Origin: Pseudoxanthomonas sp. SE1
GTDB lineage: Bacteria > Pseudomonadota > Gammaproteobacteria > Xanthomonadales > Xanthomonadaceae
Assembly: GCF_029542205.1 (NCBI RefSeq)
Contig: NZ_CP113783.1
Span: 2,099,001 to 2,163,000, forward strand
Direction: 5' to 3'
DNA length: 64,000 nt
A program made the translations under genes and the position numbers. The stretch's first letter is position 1. The number at the start of each line of letters is the position of its first letter. Below the pieces are notes generated by a model, which ran no database searches, had not been told where the DNA came from, and was given only the letters and a program-made list of their open reading frames with translations. Below, in pieces: positions 1-7,180 of this stretch.

Positions 1-1
1 G

Positions 2-130
2 GCCGAAGCCCGCCGGGACAATGCCCGGGCTCGGAACGCCAAAGCGAAGGTTTCGCAGGGGTGCGTGAAGGTCGTCGTCGTAGAACTCGCCGACTGGCAG
101 GCCCGCCACTTCGGCAGCCGCGCGGGATAA
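2..130 (+). CDS. 3' end of an unidentified gene
   Basis: An open frame enters from the left edge and stops at TAA 128-130, giving the last 42 residues of a protein. The visible part is Arg/Ala-rich and then reads VKVVVVELADWQARHFGSRAG. I do not recognise the family. It is followed by a GC hairpin and then the SEC-C gene. It could be the last gene of a cluster lying to the left, possibly phage-related because of the prophage nearby, but nothing in the sequence proves that. Confidence 0.45.
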   Translation, partial: AEARRDNARARNAKAKVSQGCVKVVVVELADWQARHFGSRAG

Positions 131-158
131 GAGCCCGCTCCTTCCAGTCGCTTTCACC

Positions 159-177
159 GTAGGGGCGCTGCCCCTAC
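159..177 (+). terminator. GC hairpin after the left-edge gene
   Basis: GTAGGGGC and GCCCCTAC form a perfect 8-bp stem around a 3-nt loop, 28 nt after the stop of the partial gene. There is no clear T-run, so it may be a weak terminator or a structural element rather than a classic intrinsic terminator. Confidence 0.4.
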
Positions 178-207
178 ACCCCGGCTATCATCTACGCGGG
201 GGTAACT

Positions 208-1416
208 ATGCAACTTCAGCCAGCATGTCCAATCACCTTCAAACAAAAGCCTAGGCGACTAGGTCCATGTCCATGTGGAAGTGGGTTCCGCTATCGAGCC
301 TGCCACGGCAAGATCTTAGATCAAAATGACTCTGCCTCAGTCGGTGCACATCTGTTCGCAGTAATTCGAGCTCAGGAAGCTGCCGATAGGCGACTGTTTG
401 GCCGGGGACGAGAAGTTAAGGTGGTGCGCCACAAGGGAAGAAGGCTCCTGCTACTCGGGGGCCAACTCATGGCCGGACCGGACGGGGCAACGTTCACTGA
501 TTTTCTAACGTTCTTTGTCTGCGACTGGTTTGGTAACGCATGGATCGAACAAGAGACGACAAAGCCGATCCAAGAGCGGCATCCGGTTGCTATGTGGAAA
601 GCGCACTTGGATCATGCGCGCAAAAACGCGCCAGTGATGCCGGGAGGCGACTATTCGTTTTTTCCGATCTCCGGATTCGCGTCAGCCTTCTTTCGTCTAG
701 GAAACGACCTTCTTACCATTACGGCGAACGATTCTCTTATCAAATCACCGCAAGAGATCAAGCGAATCAATGACAGACTGCGAACAAAGTCCGGCTTCAT
801 TTCAGCCAGGCAAGAAATTGCAATGGCGGCGGCTTTTCTGAGAGGTGGGTTCGAGATCGAGTGGGAAGACGAAACAGATGGAAGTTCACAGCACGGCGAA
901 TTCTTGGCCCACTGGCGGAAAAATCGCACCTTCATCGTCGAATGCCGAATGAAGCAGCCGGACAATCTTGGCCCCGTTCTGCGCAGGTGGAGAACTTTTG
1001 GAACTCTCTTCACATCCGCGCTGGAAAAGCGGCTACGGGTTGGTGGGACACGAGTTGTCTGTATAGACCTCAATCTTGCCCCGGCGGCTAGCCAAGAGGA
1101 ACTTGTACGCCGCCTGCGTGCCGCAACAAAATCTATAGACCATATCTCCCGCCTTCCAGAACACGCTGCCCTCCCCCCGGCGGTGGTGGTCTTCAGCGAT
1201 CTTCCTGACAGACACTCAGGCGAGAGTTTGAAGCATAGCTACAGCGGGGCTGTGCATGTTTTTAAGCACTCGGAATACCCATACATGGGCTCTGGGCGCT
1301 CGATATCATCGGACGAGTCACTAAGCGCTATGCTCGATGGGCTACGTTTACAGGCAACGATTCCGCACAGATTTGCGCTCACAGACGAATCTCACCCGTA
1401 TGAGTTTCTAGACTGA
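208..1416 (+). CDS. SEC-C motif-containing hypothetical protein
   Basis: A 402-residue protein. Near the N-terminus (about residues 19-33) it has the SEC-C zinc-binding signature PCPCGSG...CHG, the short module found at the C-terminus of SecA and in many accessory proteins. The rest (residues 40-402) matches nothing I recognise. It has mixed alpha/beta character, no signal peptide and no membrane segment, so it is probably cytosolic. Base composition is visibly lower in GC, with many A/T-ending codons, than the metal genes to the right, which suggests separate acquisition. It runs convergently with the prophage zot gene only 19 bp away. It may be a phage-border cargo or defence-type gene, but that is inference from position only. 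Confidence 0.7.
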   Translation: MQLQPACPITFKQKPRRLGPCPCGSGFRYRACHGKILDQNDSASVGAHLFAVIRAQEAADRRLFGRGREVKVVRHKGRRLLLLGGQLMAGPDGATFTDFLTFFVCDWFGNAWIEQETTKPIQERHPVAMWKAHLDHARKNAPVMPGGDYSFFPISGFASAFFRLGNDLLTITANDSLIKSPQEIKRINDRLRTKSGFISARQEIAMAAAFLRGGFEIEWEDETDGSSQHGEFLAHWRKNRTFIVECRMKQPDNLGPVLRRWRTFGTLFTSALEKRLRVGGTRVVCIDLNLAPAASQEELVRRLRAATKSIDHISRLPEHAALPPAVVVFSDLPDRHSGESLKHSYSGAVHVFKHSEYPYMGSGRSISSDESLSAMLDGLRLQATIPHRFALTDESHPYEFLD

Positions 1417-1435
1417 TATCACCAGCCACTTACTT

Positions 1436-2755
1436 TCAAAGCGACGATACCGGACCAGTGTACGTTTGCGTCGCTTGGTAGCCGGGGCTGCGTGGGAACA
1501 CGTCTGGGCGTTGGCCGGGGGCATAGTCGATCGTGACGCCTGCGCGGTCGGCGCTGCCGGCCTCACTCGCGCCGCTCGCAAGGCCGGCAGCGCCGTCGCG
1601 CGAGCTGAGGTTGTAAAGCGTATGGTCTGACTCCCGGACGCGAATCTCACGAGGCCACGGCGTGGCGATGATGACGTGATCCCCTGCCACGAGCTTGACG
1701 CCGTAATTCGCCCAGGTGGCCGTGTAGCCCAACGCCTCGATGGCCGCGACCTCGATCTGTTCCATCGTCTCGCCAGAATCGTTCACCCACTCTACCCAGC
1801 CGCGAATGCGCCCCCCTACTTCCGCGCGGGCAGCAAGGCGCGCACGGCCAAGATCGGACAACTTGGCGACGAAGCGCTGATCCGGCGACAGGTCGGCGAA
1901 CTCATCTTTAGGCGGCTCCTTCAGCGATGCAGCCGTACTCTGAGCATCGAGCTCAGTCCGCAGGAACCTGCCATCCGTGTCGAACACCTGCGTCGCTTCC
2001 CCTTGCGGCGGCGCATCCTCCGTGCCGCCAGCAGAGAAGAAGAAGCTCAGAAAGAAATAGGCACCCACAAGGCCAGCAACGCCGAACAGTGCGCCCTTGA
2101 CGACCATGGCTTTCCAGACCGTCGTGCCGCCCTCCTCGTACACCTCTGTGTTATCCGAGCCCGGCGCATAGCCGTGGTACAGCGGGTATATCGCCGGATC
2201 GTACTTTTCCGTCTTGCCGCCCACCTTCTCGAACTTGCCCGGTGACGTGCTGTGGTAATACGTCACCCGGTAGCGGTTCTTAAGCCCGACCGCCGTCAGC
2301 TTCTGAAATACGTTCTTGCGCTCGATGCGCGCGACAAGGGCCTGATGCACACGGTTGATCCACTGCGTCATGATCACCGCGTCACCGCCGTTCTGACCCA
2401 GCAGCGCCCAGAAGTTTTCTTCCGCATCGGGCAGCGGCAGTCGCTGCTTGACGTAGAACTCGTGGACTTCATCTACGACGATCAGCGCATCCTTAAAGTC
2501 GTCGGGAATGCACCACTTTCCGCTGCCGTCCTGGTAACAGGCAAACAGCTTGCGCACGTCGTTGGTGTCCACCACGACCAACAGCGCCTGTACGTCGGCA
2601 AGCGACATTTTCAGGTGTTCAGCAATCTTGACGTGATCCAGCCCGTTGAGTCGGGCGAACACGCGCCGGCCCTTCCTGAGGGTCGGCAGAACGTGATTCT
2701 TTACCGCGTCGTAGCTCTTGCCGGCACGCGGCACGCCTTCGTTGAAAACGAGCAT
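1436..2755 (-). CDS. zot: Zot-family phage assembly ATPase (pI-like)
   Basis: A 439-residue zonular occludens toxin/pI-family protein. It starts with MLVFNEGVPRAGKSY, a Walker A (GxxxxGKS) loop within the first 15 residues, and a Walker B-like LIVVDEVHEFY lies near residues 90-100. A single hydrophobic helix (about residues 219-238) separates the cytoplasmic NTPase domain from a periplasmic C-terminal part. In filamentous phages this inner-membrane ATPase drives virion extrusion. The start codon lies just after the stop of the pVI-like gene. The name reflects homology with the CTX phage protein; toxin activity is not implied. Confidence 0.9.
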   Translation of the reverse strand: MLVFNEGVPRAGKSYDAVKNHVLPTLRKGRRVFARLNGLDHVKIAEHLKMSLADVQALLVVVDTNDVRKLFACYQDGSGKWCIPDDFKDALIVVDEVHEFYVKQRLPLPDAEENFWALLGQNGGDAVIMTQWINRVHQALVARIERKNVFQKLTAVGLKNRYRVTYYHSTSPGKFEKVGGKTEKYDPAIYPLYHGYAPGSDNTEVYEEGGTTVWKAMVVKGALFGVAGLVGAYFFLSFFFSAGGTEDAPPQGEATQVFDTDGRFLRTELDAQSTAASLKEPPKDEFADLSPDQRFVAKLSDLGRARLAARAEVGGRIRGWVEWVNDSGETMEQIEVAAIEALGYTATWANYGVKLVAGDHVIIATPWPREIRVRESDHTLYNLSSRDGAAGLASGASEAGSADRAGVTIDYAPGQRPDVFPRSPGYQATQTYTGPVSSL

Positions 2756-2756
2756 G

Positions 2757-3098
2757 TCACCACTTCCCTAGCGTGAGAATCTTGCGGCTGATACGGAACA
2801 CGGCAGCCGCGGAGAAGAAGGCCATGCACTCGGAAATCTTGAAGGTCTGAACGATCCAGCCCACGGTCGGCCCGGCACTGGCCAGCAGAGAGCCGATGCT
2901 GTTCTGTGCGATGAACTCCGGAACGGGCAGCGATTCAAAGGCCGTAGCGACCAGATCAAGCAGCTTTTCAATGGCGAGAATGATCAGGTCGGTAAAGAAC
3001 TGCTCGATGGCCTCCCACAGCTTCTGTACCAGCCCGCGTAGCCAGTTGGTCAGATCCTGCAGCCACCCCGCGCGCAGGAGCATCACGACAGCGCCCAT
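2757..3098 (-). CDS. pVI-like minor coat/membrane protein
   Basis: A 113-residue protein with several hydrophobic stretches (around residues 35-55 and 78-100) between the adsorption protein and zot, the position of gene VI/DUF2523-type proteins in inoviruses. The start is uncertain. ATG at 3098 overlaps the upstream gene by 16 nt, whereas ATG at 3083 forms a TGATG junction with the upstream stop and would give 108 residues by translational coupling. Neither has a strong ribosome binding site. Assignment rests mainly on size, hydrophobicity and gene order. Confidence 0.7.
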   Translation of the reverse strand: MGAVVMLLRAGWLQDLTNWLRGLVQKLWEAIEQFFTDLIILAIEKLLDLVATAFESLPVPEFIAQNSIGSLLASAGPTVGWIVQTFKISECMAFFSAAAVFRISRKILTLGKW

Positions 3099-4384
3099 AT
3101 GGCTGCGAGGAAGGCAGCAATCGCCATCAGCACGAAACCGATGGCCTGCAAGCTGCTGAGCATGTCGCCCGAGCAGTGCTTATCCCACGTCATCGAGTCC
3201 CAATACTCGGACGCGGGAACTGTCCATGTGGCGCACCCACCGCTGGCGTTGACGGTGAAGAAGCCATCGATAGCGTCAACGAGGGGCGACTCACCCACGC
3301 GCGCCTTGAAGGCAGCGAACACGCTGGCAATGGTTTTGTCAGTGGGCGTGTACAGATCATCCACGCCCGCACCTGGGCTACCGGGGCCGTCATCGTCGCC
3401 TTCGTCATCACCGTTGCCATTGCCGTTGCCGAGGCCAGAGCCGGAACCACTGCCGCTGTTGCCCTCCCCGCTTGCACCATTGCCGTTAGCACCCTGCCCT
3501 TGCGACCCGTAGCTGGACTGCCATCCCGTGACGTTACTCGTCTGCGTGGTGTCGTTGATCGTCGTGGTGACGGTGCTTTGGCCCGTCTGTGTCCATTCAC
3601 CACCGTTGTTTGGTGGCAGTGGCGGCGGCTTGGGTGTCGTGCCGTCAGGAGACTTGGTGGCGGCATCATTGCCGGACGCCTTGATGCCGTTCTCGCCCGG
3701 TTGCCAGCAGAACTGCTTGCCACTGGACGCGGTGGCGCAATGCTGACCATCCGGCTTAACGCATTGGGTGAGATTCCCCTGCGTGGCACACGCTTCACTG
3801 TCATTTGTGATTGGCTGGTTGCCATTCGTGCAGGTTGAACCGCTGGGCACCATCGAAGGGGCACGGTAGAACTGAACGCCGCCGATAGTCGTCAGGCCTG
3901 CGGGACCACTACCGGATTGCAGATCGACGATGTACTCACACCCACCAGAACACGCAGAACCGGCAATCCCGCCGGCGACCTGAAAACGCACGTTCGTCAT
4001 GGGCGGCTTGGAATTACAGCCCGAGTCGCACGTCATCGTTGCAGCGTTCCACGTGTGCCCAGCTGGACAGCTGATCATTGTGCGCTTGTAGACACCGAAG
4101 GACCCGTTGTTCGCTTCACCGTATCGGTAGCGTGTGCGATAGCTCCACGTGTCCGAACCGTTGAACGTCTCGATGGTGTCATCAAGCCCGTTGCAGTTTG
4201 AAAGTTGACTGCAATAGTGCTGCGCGGACGCCTTGGCAGCCGCTACGGCAGCGCCGCGATCAGGACACAGTGCGTTGGTCGCTGTAGGCACATTGCACTG
4301 TGAATAGTCCTGGGCACGAACGTCCGCCATCACGATCACAGCGAGCGCAAGAATGCAGCAGCACGCGACGATGCGACGCATCAT
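3083..4384 (-). CDS. TspB/pIII-like phage adsorption (minor coat) protein
   Basis: A 433-residue secreted protein. I start it at 4384, where a signal peptide follows (MMRRIVACCCILALAVIV..., cleavage near VRAQ) and the upstream sequence AAGGGGC is a plausible ribosome binding site. The mature part is rich in Cys pairs, then has a low-complexity Pro and Gly/Asn/Ser linker (about residues 250-345) and a C-terminal domain with two further Cys. It ends in a membrane anchor (about residues 410-430). This layout (secreted domains, glycine linker, C-terminal anchor) is that of pIII adsorption proteins and TspB-related proteins of Neisseria and Xanthomonadaceae phages. It would mediate pilus binding and virion release. 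Confidence 0.8.
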   Translation of the reverse strand: MMRRIVACCCILALAVIVMADVRAQDYSQCNVPTATNALCPDRGAAVAAAKASAQHYCSQLSNCNGLDDTIETFNGSDTWSYRTRYRYGEANNGSFGVYKRTMISCPAGHTWNAATMTCDSGCNSKPPMTNVRFQVAGGIAGSACSGGCEYIVDLQSGSGPAGLTTIGGVQFYRAPSMVPSGSTCTNGNQPITNDSEACATQGNLTQCVKPDGQHCATASSGKQFCWQPGENGIKASGNDAATKSPDGTTPKPPPLPPNNGGEWTQTGQSTVTTTINDTTQTSNVTGWQSSYGSQGQGANGNGASGEGNSGSGSGSGLGNGNGNGDDEGDDDGPGSPGAGVDDLYTPTDKTIASVFAAFKARVGESPLVDAIDGFFTVNASGGCATWTVPASEYWDSMTWDKHCSGDMLSSLQAIGFVLMAIAAFLAAIWALS

Positions 4385-4455
4385 TTCGCCAGCCCCTTGA
4401 CGGCAGCAAAGCCGCAGGTCATGCCGAGAAAGCCACAGAACAGGCACAGGATCAT
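4381..4455 (-). CDS. 24-residue phage membrane peptide
   Basis: A tiny gene, ATG at 4455, encoding MILCLFCGFLGMTCGFAAVK and a short basic tail. It is one hydrophobic helix, like pVII/pIX-type minor coat proteins. It overlaps both neighbours: its ATG shares a base with the upstream stop (TGATG) and its stop overlaps the next start (ATGATG). GGGGCGG just upstream can serve as ribosome binding site. The tight coupling on both sides is the main argument that it is real. Confidence 0.6.
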   Translation of the reverse strand: MILCLFCGFLGMTCGFAAVKGLAK

Positions 4456-4601
4456 CACCGCCCCCGCATCACGAAGAATCGTGCAACCTTGGGAGCGAGC
4501 CATTGCACGAAGCTACCCAGCACGACCAGCGCGGCAGCGCCGAGAATCGCGGCAGCAGGCCCAAGCGCGTTGATCGTGCTGATGATCGAATCGAAGTTCA
4601 T
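4455..4601 (-). CDS. 48-residue phage membrane/coat-like protein
   Basis: It starts MNFDSIISTINALGPAAAI, continues with one long Ala/Val/Leu helix, and ends with a basic tail (KVARFFVMRGR). This is the acidic-hydrophobic-basic layout of filamentous phage coat proteins. It lies between the terminator hairpin at 4614-4642 and the 24-residue peptide gene, which it overlaps by one base. Its tail resembles that of the proposed major coat protein upstream. Confidence 0.65.
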   Translation of the reverse strand: MNFDSIISTINALGPAAAILGAAALVVLGSFVQWLAPKVARFFVMRGR

Positions 4602-4613
4602 GGCTCACCCCGG

Positions 4614-4642
4614 AAATAGAAAGGGGGCGGTGCACCGCCCCC
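4614..4642 (-). terminator. intrinsic terminator after the major coat gene
   Basis: A perfect 20-bp palindrome (GGGGGCGGTG/CACCGCCCCC, 4623-4642) followed on the minus strand by TTTCTATTT. It sits 8 nt after the stop of the 45-residue coat gene. Partial termination here would give high expression of the upstream coat and ssDNA-binding genes relative to the adsorption genes, as in other filamentous phages. Confidence 0.8.
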
Positions 4643-4649
4643 ACGTACA

Positions 4650-4787
4650 TCAACGGCTGAAGAAGTTCGCGACCTTCTTCGATGCCCAGCCGGCGAAGCC
4701 GACCAGGGCGATGATCGCAGCGGCGCCGATCATGGCTTCGGTGGCGGTGGCACCGGACAGGCCGGTCAAGATGCCCGAGAAATCCAT
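4650..4787 (-). CDS. major coat protein (pVIII-like)
   Basis: A 45-residue protein, MDFSGILTGLSG..., with a short polar/acidic N-terminus, one Ala/Ile-rich transmembrane helix (about residues 18-33) and a positively charged C-terminus (ASKKVANFFSR) that would contact the virion DNA. It has the best ribosome binding site of the phage cluster (AGGAGT, 7 nt before ATG) and a strong terminator right after it. These features mark a highly expressed structural gene. No signal peptide is needed in this group. Confidence 0.75.
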   Translation of the reverse strand: MDFSGILTGLSGATATEAMIGAAAIIALVGFAGWASKKVANFFSR

Positions 4788-4814
4788 TGCATTACTCCTG
4801 AGTTGTTTCGCCGA

Positions 4815-5063
4815 CTATTGGTTGAAGAAGTTCGCGACGCGGCCGGCGATGTGCGCGACGACGAACCAGAACATGACGGCACCCGCTGAACCCACGAACC
4901 ACCCGGCGGCTTGCTCGGGGGTGGGTGTGGCGAATACCTGATTGATGAGGCCGTAAACGGCGTGTTCGGTACCGCTGATCAGCACGTAGCCCGTGCACTC
5001 GGCGACAGGCTGGCCCGTGGGAACCAGCGTCCCGTCCGAGGCAAGGGCTACGCACAGGGCCAT
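4815..5063 (-). CDS. 82-residue phage membrane protein
   Basis: A polar N-terminal half (MALCVALASDGTLVPTGQ...) with two Cys is followed by a single hydrophobic segment (about residues 52-70) and a short tail, GRVANFFNQ, that resembles the ends of the two coat-like proteins downstream. It starts 3 nt after the stop of the ssDNA-binding gene. It is likely a minor structural or assembly protein; the specific role is unknown. Confidence 0.6.
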   Translation of the reverse strand: MALCVALASDGTLVPTGQPVAECTGYVLISGTEHAVYGLINQVFATPTPEQAAGWFVGSAGAVMFWFVVAHIAGRVANFFNQ

Positions 5064-5066
5064 GCG

Positions 5067-5354
5067 TCAGACCTTCGCCGAGGCGAGCGATTTGAGCGCG
5101 GTGAACTTGCTCAGGTTGATCACGCCTTTGTTGACAGTGATCATCGCTTCGAGGTCGAGGGTGTAATCGCCCTTGGGATACGCCTTCTGGCCCTCTTCAA
5201 GCCGCACATCCAGCGGATACGCGAAGCCACCGGCTTCCAGCTTGGCCTTCTGCTTGCGCGTGGTGTAGCTGATCTGCTCGCCATCGCGACCGTCGAACGT
5301 TCCGCTGCGCTCGATGGGCGTTTCTTCCAGTACCGTCACCTTGATTCCGCTCAT
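5067..5354 (-). CDS. phage single-stranded DNA-binding protein (gene V-like)
   Basis: A 95-residue protein. I start it at 5354 (MSGIKVTVLEETPIERSG), because AGGAGC lies 8 nt upstream and the ATG overlaps the Rep stop (ATGA). A basic, beta-rich N-terminal half (TTRKQKAKLE) is followed by EGQKAYPKGDYTLDLEAMITVN, the type of OB-like helix-destabilising protein that coats phage ssDNA and switches replication to virion production. Position directly after Rep is diagnostic for inoviruses. A longer frame extends upstream but lacks a better start. Confidence 0.75.
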   Translation of the reverse strand: MSGIKVTVLEETPIERSGTFDGRDGEQISYTTRKQKAKLEAGGFAYPLDVRLEEGQKAYPKGDYTLDLEAMITVNKGVINLSKFTALKSLASAKV

Positions 5355-6442
5355 TGCTCTGCTCCTGCGTTGATGGCCACTATCTCGGGCCATGATTCAG
5401 CTGCTTGCTTACTCGCCCACGCCGGCAGCTTTGGCGACGTGAGTGTTCGGATAACCCGCGCCAATGCTTCGTCGCTGGGTGTGTTCTTGCAGATGAAGGT
5501 CAGCGTTGCGCCGTACTGGCGACGCAGGTGACGGCGTGCGCTCTTCCACGTCGCAGCCATTGCGGCATCGGTCACATCAATGCGCGACGCGAGCGCGTTG
5601 ATGAATCGGAGAACGGGGTACGCTCCGAGCAAATAGCCCGCAGGATCGCGCAGCATGTCGAGGGGCAATTCCTTACGCCGGCTAGCGCTAAACTGAGCCT
5701 CGTAGCGGACCCACGGGCTTTCTGGGTCGCCCTGTTCTTTGCCCTTCTCATACACGCGCATCTGCTTTTCACTGGACACCGATCCCACGTAGAAGGTCTG
5801 GCCGTCGCCACTGCCGAAGTCGTTGATGTGGCGTGCTTTGGGACGCTGGCCCCGGTTGTCGAACTCGCCCGCTTCCCAAATCTGCATCGCCCAGGTGAGC
5901 GGGAACTCCCCGTCGAGGTCGTCGGCAGCAACGTCCACACGGGTCAATCTTCCGGCGCAGCTTTCGAGCTTTGCTCGAAGCTCCAGCCACCGCTTCGCAT
6001 GGCCGGAGCCCGCCGCGCCTACGTACAGTCGGCAGCCGTCACCGGTTAGCTCAATGCGTGCGGTGTAGATGCCGTCTTGCCGGATCGTGTGAGGCCCACC
6101 CATTTCGATCAGGCCGACATGGTTGTCGTCAGCATCGCGCAGGCTCACGCGCTGCTTGTAGAACCTGCCCTTCCCTGCCACGTCAGCGACGCGGATGCCG
6201 CACCCGGCGAAGAAGTGACACGCCACCATCTCGGCAACGGCCCGGGCCTGCACGCCCTCCCCTGCCAGATCGGCGCACAAGTCGCCTCGGTTGCCTTCGT
6301 AGCCCTGCTCATCAAGCACCGCGCTCAGATCGACAGAGGCGGCAAGCCAGTCGATTCCGACCGAGATAGGCCGCGCGGACTTCCTGAATTCACTGACTCC
6401 CCTGTTAGACGCGGGGAGTCCCGTCCCGGTCCCGTCAGCCAT
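5351..6442 (-). CDS. phage replication initiation protein (Rep, pII/RstA-type)
   Basis: A 363-residue rolling-circle replication initiator. It has the Rep_trans-like features SVGIDWLAASV near the N-terminus, IRQDGIYTARIELTGDGCR in the middle, DVAADDLDGEF near residue 195 and QTFYVGS...MRVYEKGKEQG around residue 235. These are the conserved blocks of phage/plasmid Rep proteins, whose catalytic Tyr lies in the VYEKG region. It nicks the plus-strand origin, probably in the hairpin-rich region at 6833-7004. It overlaps the ssDNA-binding gene by 4 nt and the upstream small gene by 8 nt. Confidence 0.85.
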   Translation of the reverse strand: MADGTGTGLPASNRGVSEFRKSARPISVGIDWLAASVDLSAVLDEQGYEGNRGDLCADLAGEGVQARAVAEMVACHFFAGCGIRVADVAGKGRFYKQRVSLRDADDNHVGLIEMGGPHTIRQDGIYTARIELTGDGCRLYVGAAGSGHAKRWLELRAKLESCAGRLTRVDVAADDLDGEFPLTWAMQIWEAGEFDNRGQRPKARHINDFGSGDGQTFYVGSVSSEKQMRVYEKGKEQGDPESPWVRYEAQFSASRRKELPLDMLRDPAGYLLGAYPVLRFINALASRIDVTDAAMAATWKSARRHLRRQYGATLTFICKNTPSDEALARVIRTLTSPKLPAWASKQAAESWPEIVAINAGAEQ

Positions 6443-6611
6443 GGATCACCGCCACGTGATCGGCGACGCGCAGCACGACGCGGAACACGCGACGGCCACG
6501 GGTAAGGAAGTTGTACCAACGGCAGTTGGATACGGCGCCTGGCTCATCGGTGCCGTATGCGGCCACCATGCCGAGTCCGCCAACCTCTTCGATGAAGTAG
6601 CCGTCACGCAC
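6435..6611 (-). CDS. small hypothetical phage protein
   Basis: A 58-residue frame starting with GTG at 6611 (MRDGYFIEEVGGLG...), ending inside the Rep start (8-nt overlap). The GTG overlaps the stop of the small membrane-protein frame upstream (GTGCGTGA), suggesting translational coupling. A longer version from ATG at 6680 is possible. The aromatic and glycine residues resemble small phage proteins, but no family is recognised. It could influence Rep expression, given the overlap. Confidence 0.4.
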   Translation of the reverse strand: MRDGYFIEEVGGLGMVAAYGTDEPGAVSNCRWYNFLTRGRRVFRVVLRVADHVAVIHG

Positions 6612-6759
6612 GTTCTGTGGCCTCGCGGGCTTCGCGTGCACGCTGATGCTGGCGCACCACTTCGCGAACGAACGCGGCATGCGCGCGGCGCTGGGTGTAG
6701 TGGTAGTCCGCGATGATTGACCAGCAGGCGAGTGCGCCGTAAGCCACCAACGTGATCAC
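6604..6759 (-). CDS. possible small membrane protein at the head of the phage operon
   Basis: A GTG-initiated frame of 51 residues: one hydrophobic helix (ITLVAYGALACWSIIAD) followed by a charged tail (QRRAHAAF..., REAREATERA). It overlaps the next small gene by 8 nt. No ATG is available and the ribosome binding site is unclear, so this is tentative. Confidence 0.3.
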   Translation of the reverse strand: MITLVAYGALACWSIIADYHYTQRRAHAAFVREVVRQHQRAREAREATERA

Positions 6760-6839
6760 GCCGGCAGCGCAGGCAATGAAGAGGGTCGGCAGGGATTCGT
6801 GAGAAAAACAGCCGAATCGGCTCTAACACCATGATTCAA

Positions 6840-6973
6840 CGAGGAAACACCCCTCGACGTCAGGCAGTTCGTGGATTACAGAACTAGGCTTGATCGAACC
6901 AGAAACCGTGTGACACAGGCATTCCTGGAGTACTGCTCAGGCACGCGTGCCCTTCTTGAATATTGGATTCAAG
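6840..6973. promoter_or_regulatory. hairpin-rich intergenic region, likely phage origin/promoter
   Basis: Three inverted repeats lie within 134 bp upstream of the phage operon: CGAGG/CCTCG (6840-6856), the perfect palindrome GCACGCGTGC (6941-6950) and CTTGAAT/ATTCAAG (6955-6973). Clusters of hairpins in the single large intergenic region are typical of filamentous phage plus/minus origins and packaging signals. No Rep nick site could be defined by eye. Confidence 0.45.
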
Positions 6974-7004
6974 AGTTTCCACGCTCCTGACCCAACGAAA
7001 ACAC

Positions 7005-7163
7005 TCAAGAAGGCTCCGACCGTCGCCTGATCCATTGCAGCAGTTCCTCGTGCGGGATCGTACGTCCAGCGTCGACGTCGGCCATACCCTTGCGCGTTCG
7101 CCGATCTTTCTCTTCCTCGGTCAATTCCGGAAGGAGTGCTAGTAGCTTGTCTTCAGGGCTCAT
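7005..7163 (-). CDS. small antitoxin-like protein
   Basis: A 52-residue protein, MSPEDKLLALLPELTEEEK..., with the C-terminal block MADVDAGRTIPHEELLQWIRR. A DxDAGRxxxHEExxxW segment is typical of small antitoxins and addiction-module proteins paired with RelE/ParE-like toxins. No toxin gene is found next to it, so it would be an orphan or a non-TA regulator. It sits between the prophage and the SseB gene. Confidence 0.5.
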   Translation of the reverse strand: MSPEDKLLALLPELTEEEKDRRTRKGMADVDAGRTIPHEELLQWIRRRSEPS

Positions 7164-7180
7164 AGGCCGATGAGCTGCGC

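Larger units (their letters stand above)
1436..6832 (-). mobile_element. filamentous (inovirus-type) prophage
   Basis: Nine to ten minus-strand genes follow the canonical inovirus order: replication initiator, ssDNA-binding protein, a run of tiny single-helix membrane/coat proteins, a large signal-peptide adsorption protein with a Gly-rich linker, a pVI-like membrane protein and Zot. Many start and stop codons overlap. A perfect hairpin with a T-tract follows the likely major coat gene, as in other filamentous phages. The exact ends are not visible; no direct repeats or att sites were found at the borders. I see no obvious CI-like repressor, and no integrase. Such phages normally use host XerCD, and a dif-like site lies at 8336-8363. 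Confidence 0.85.
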
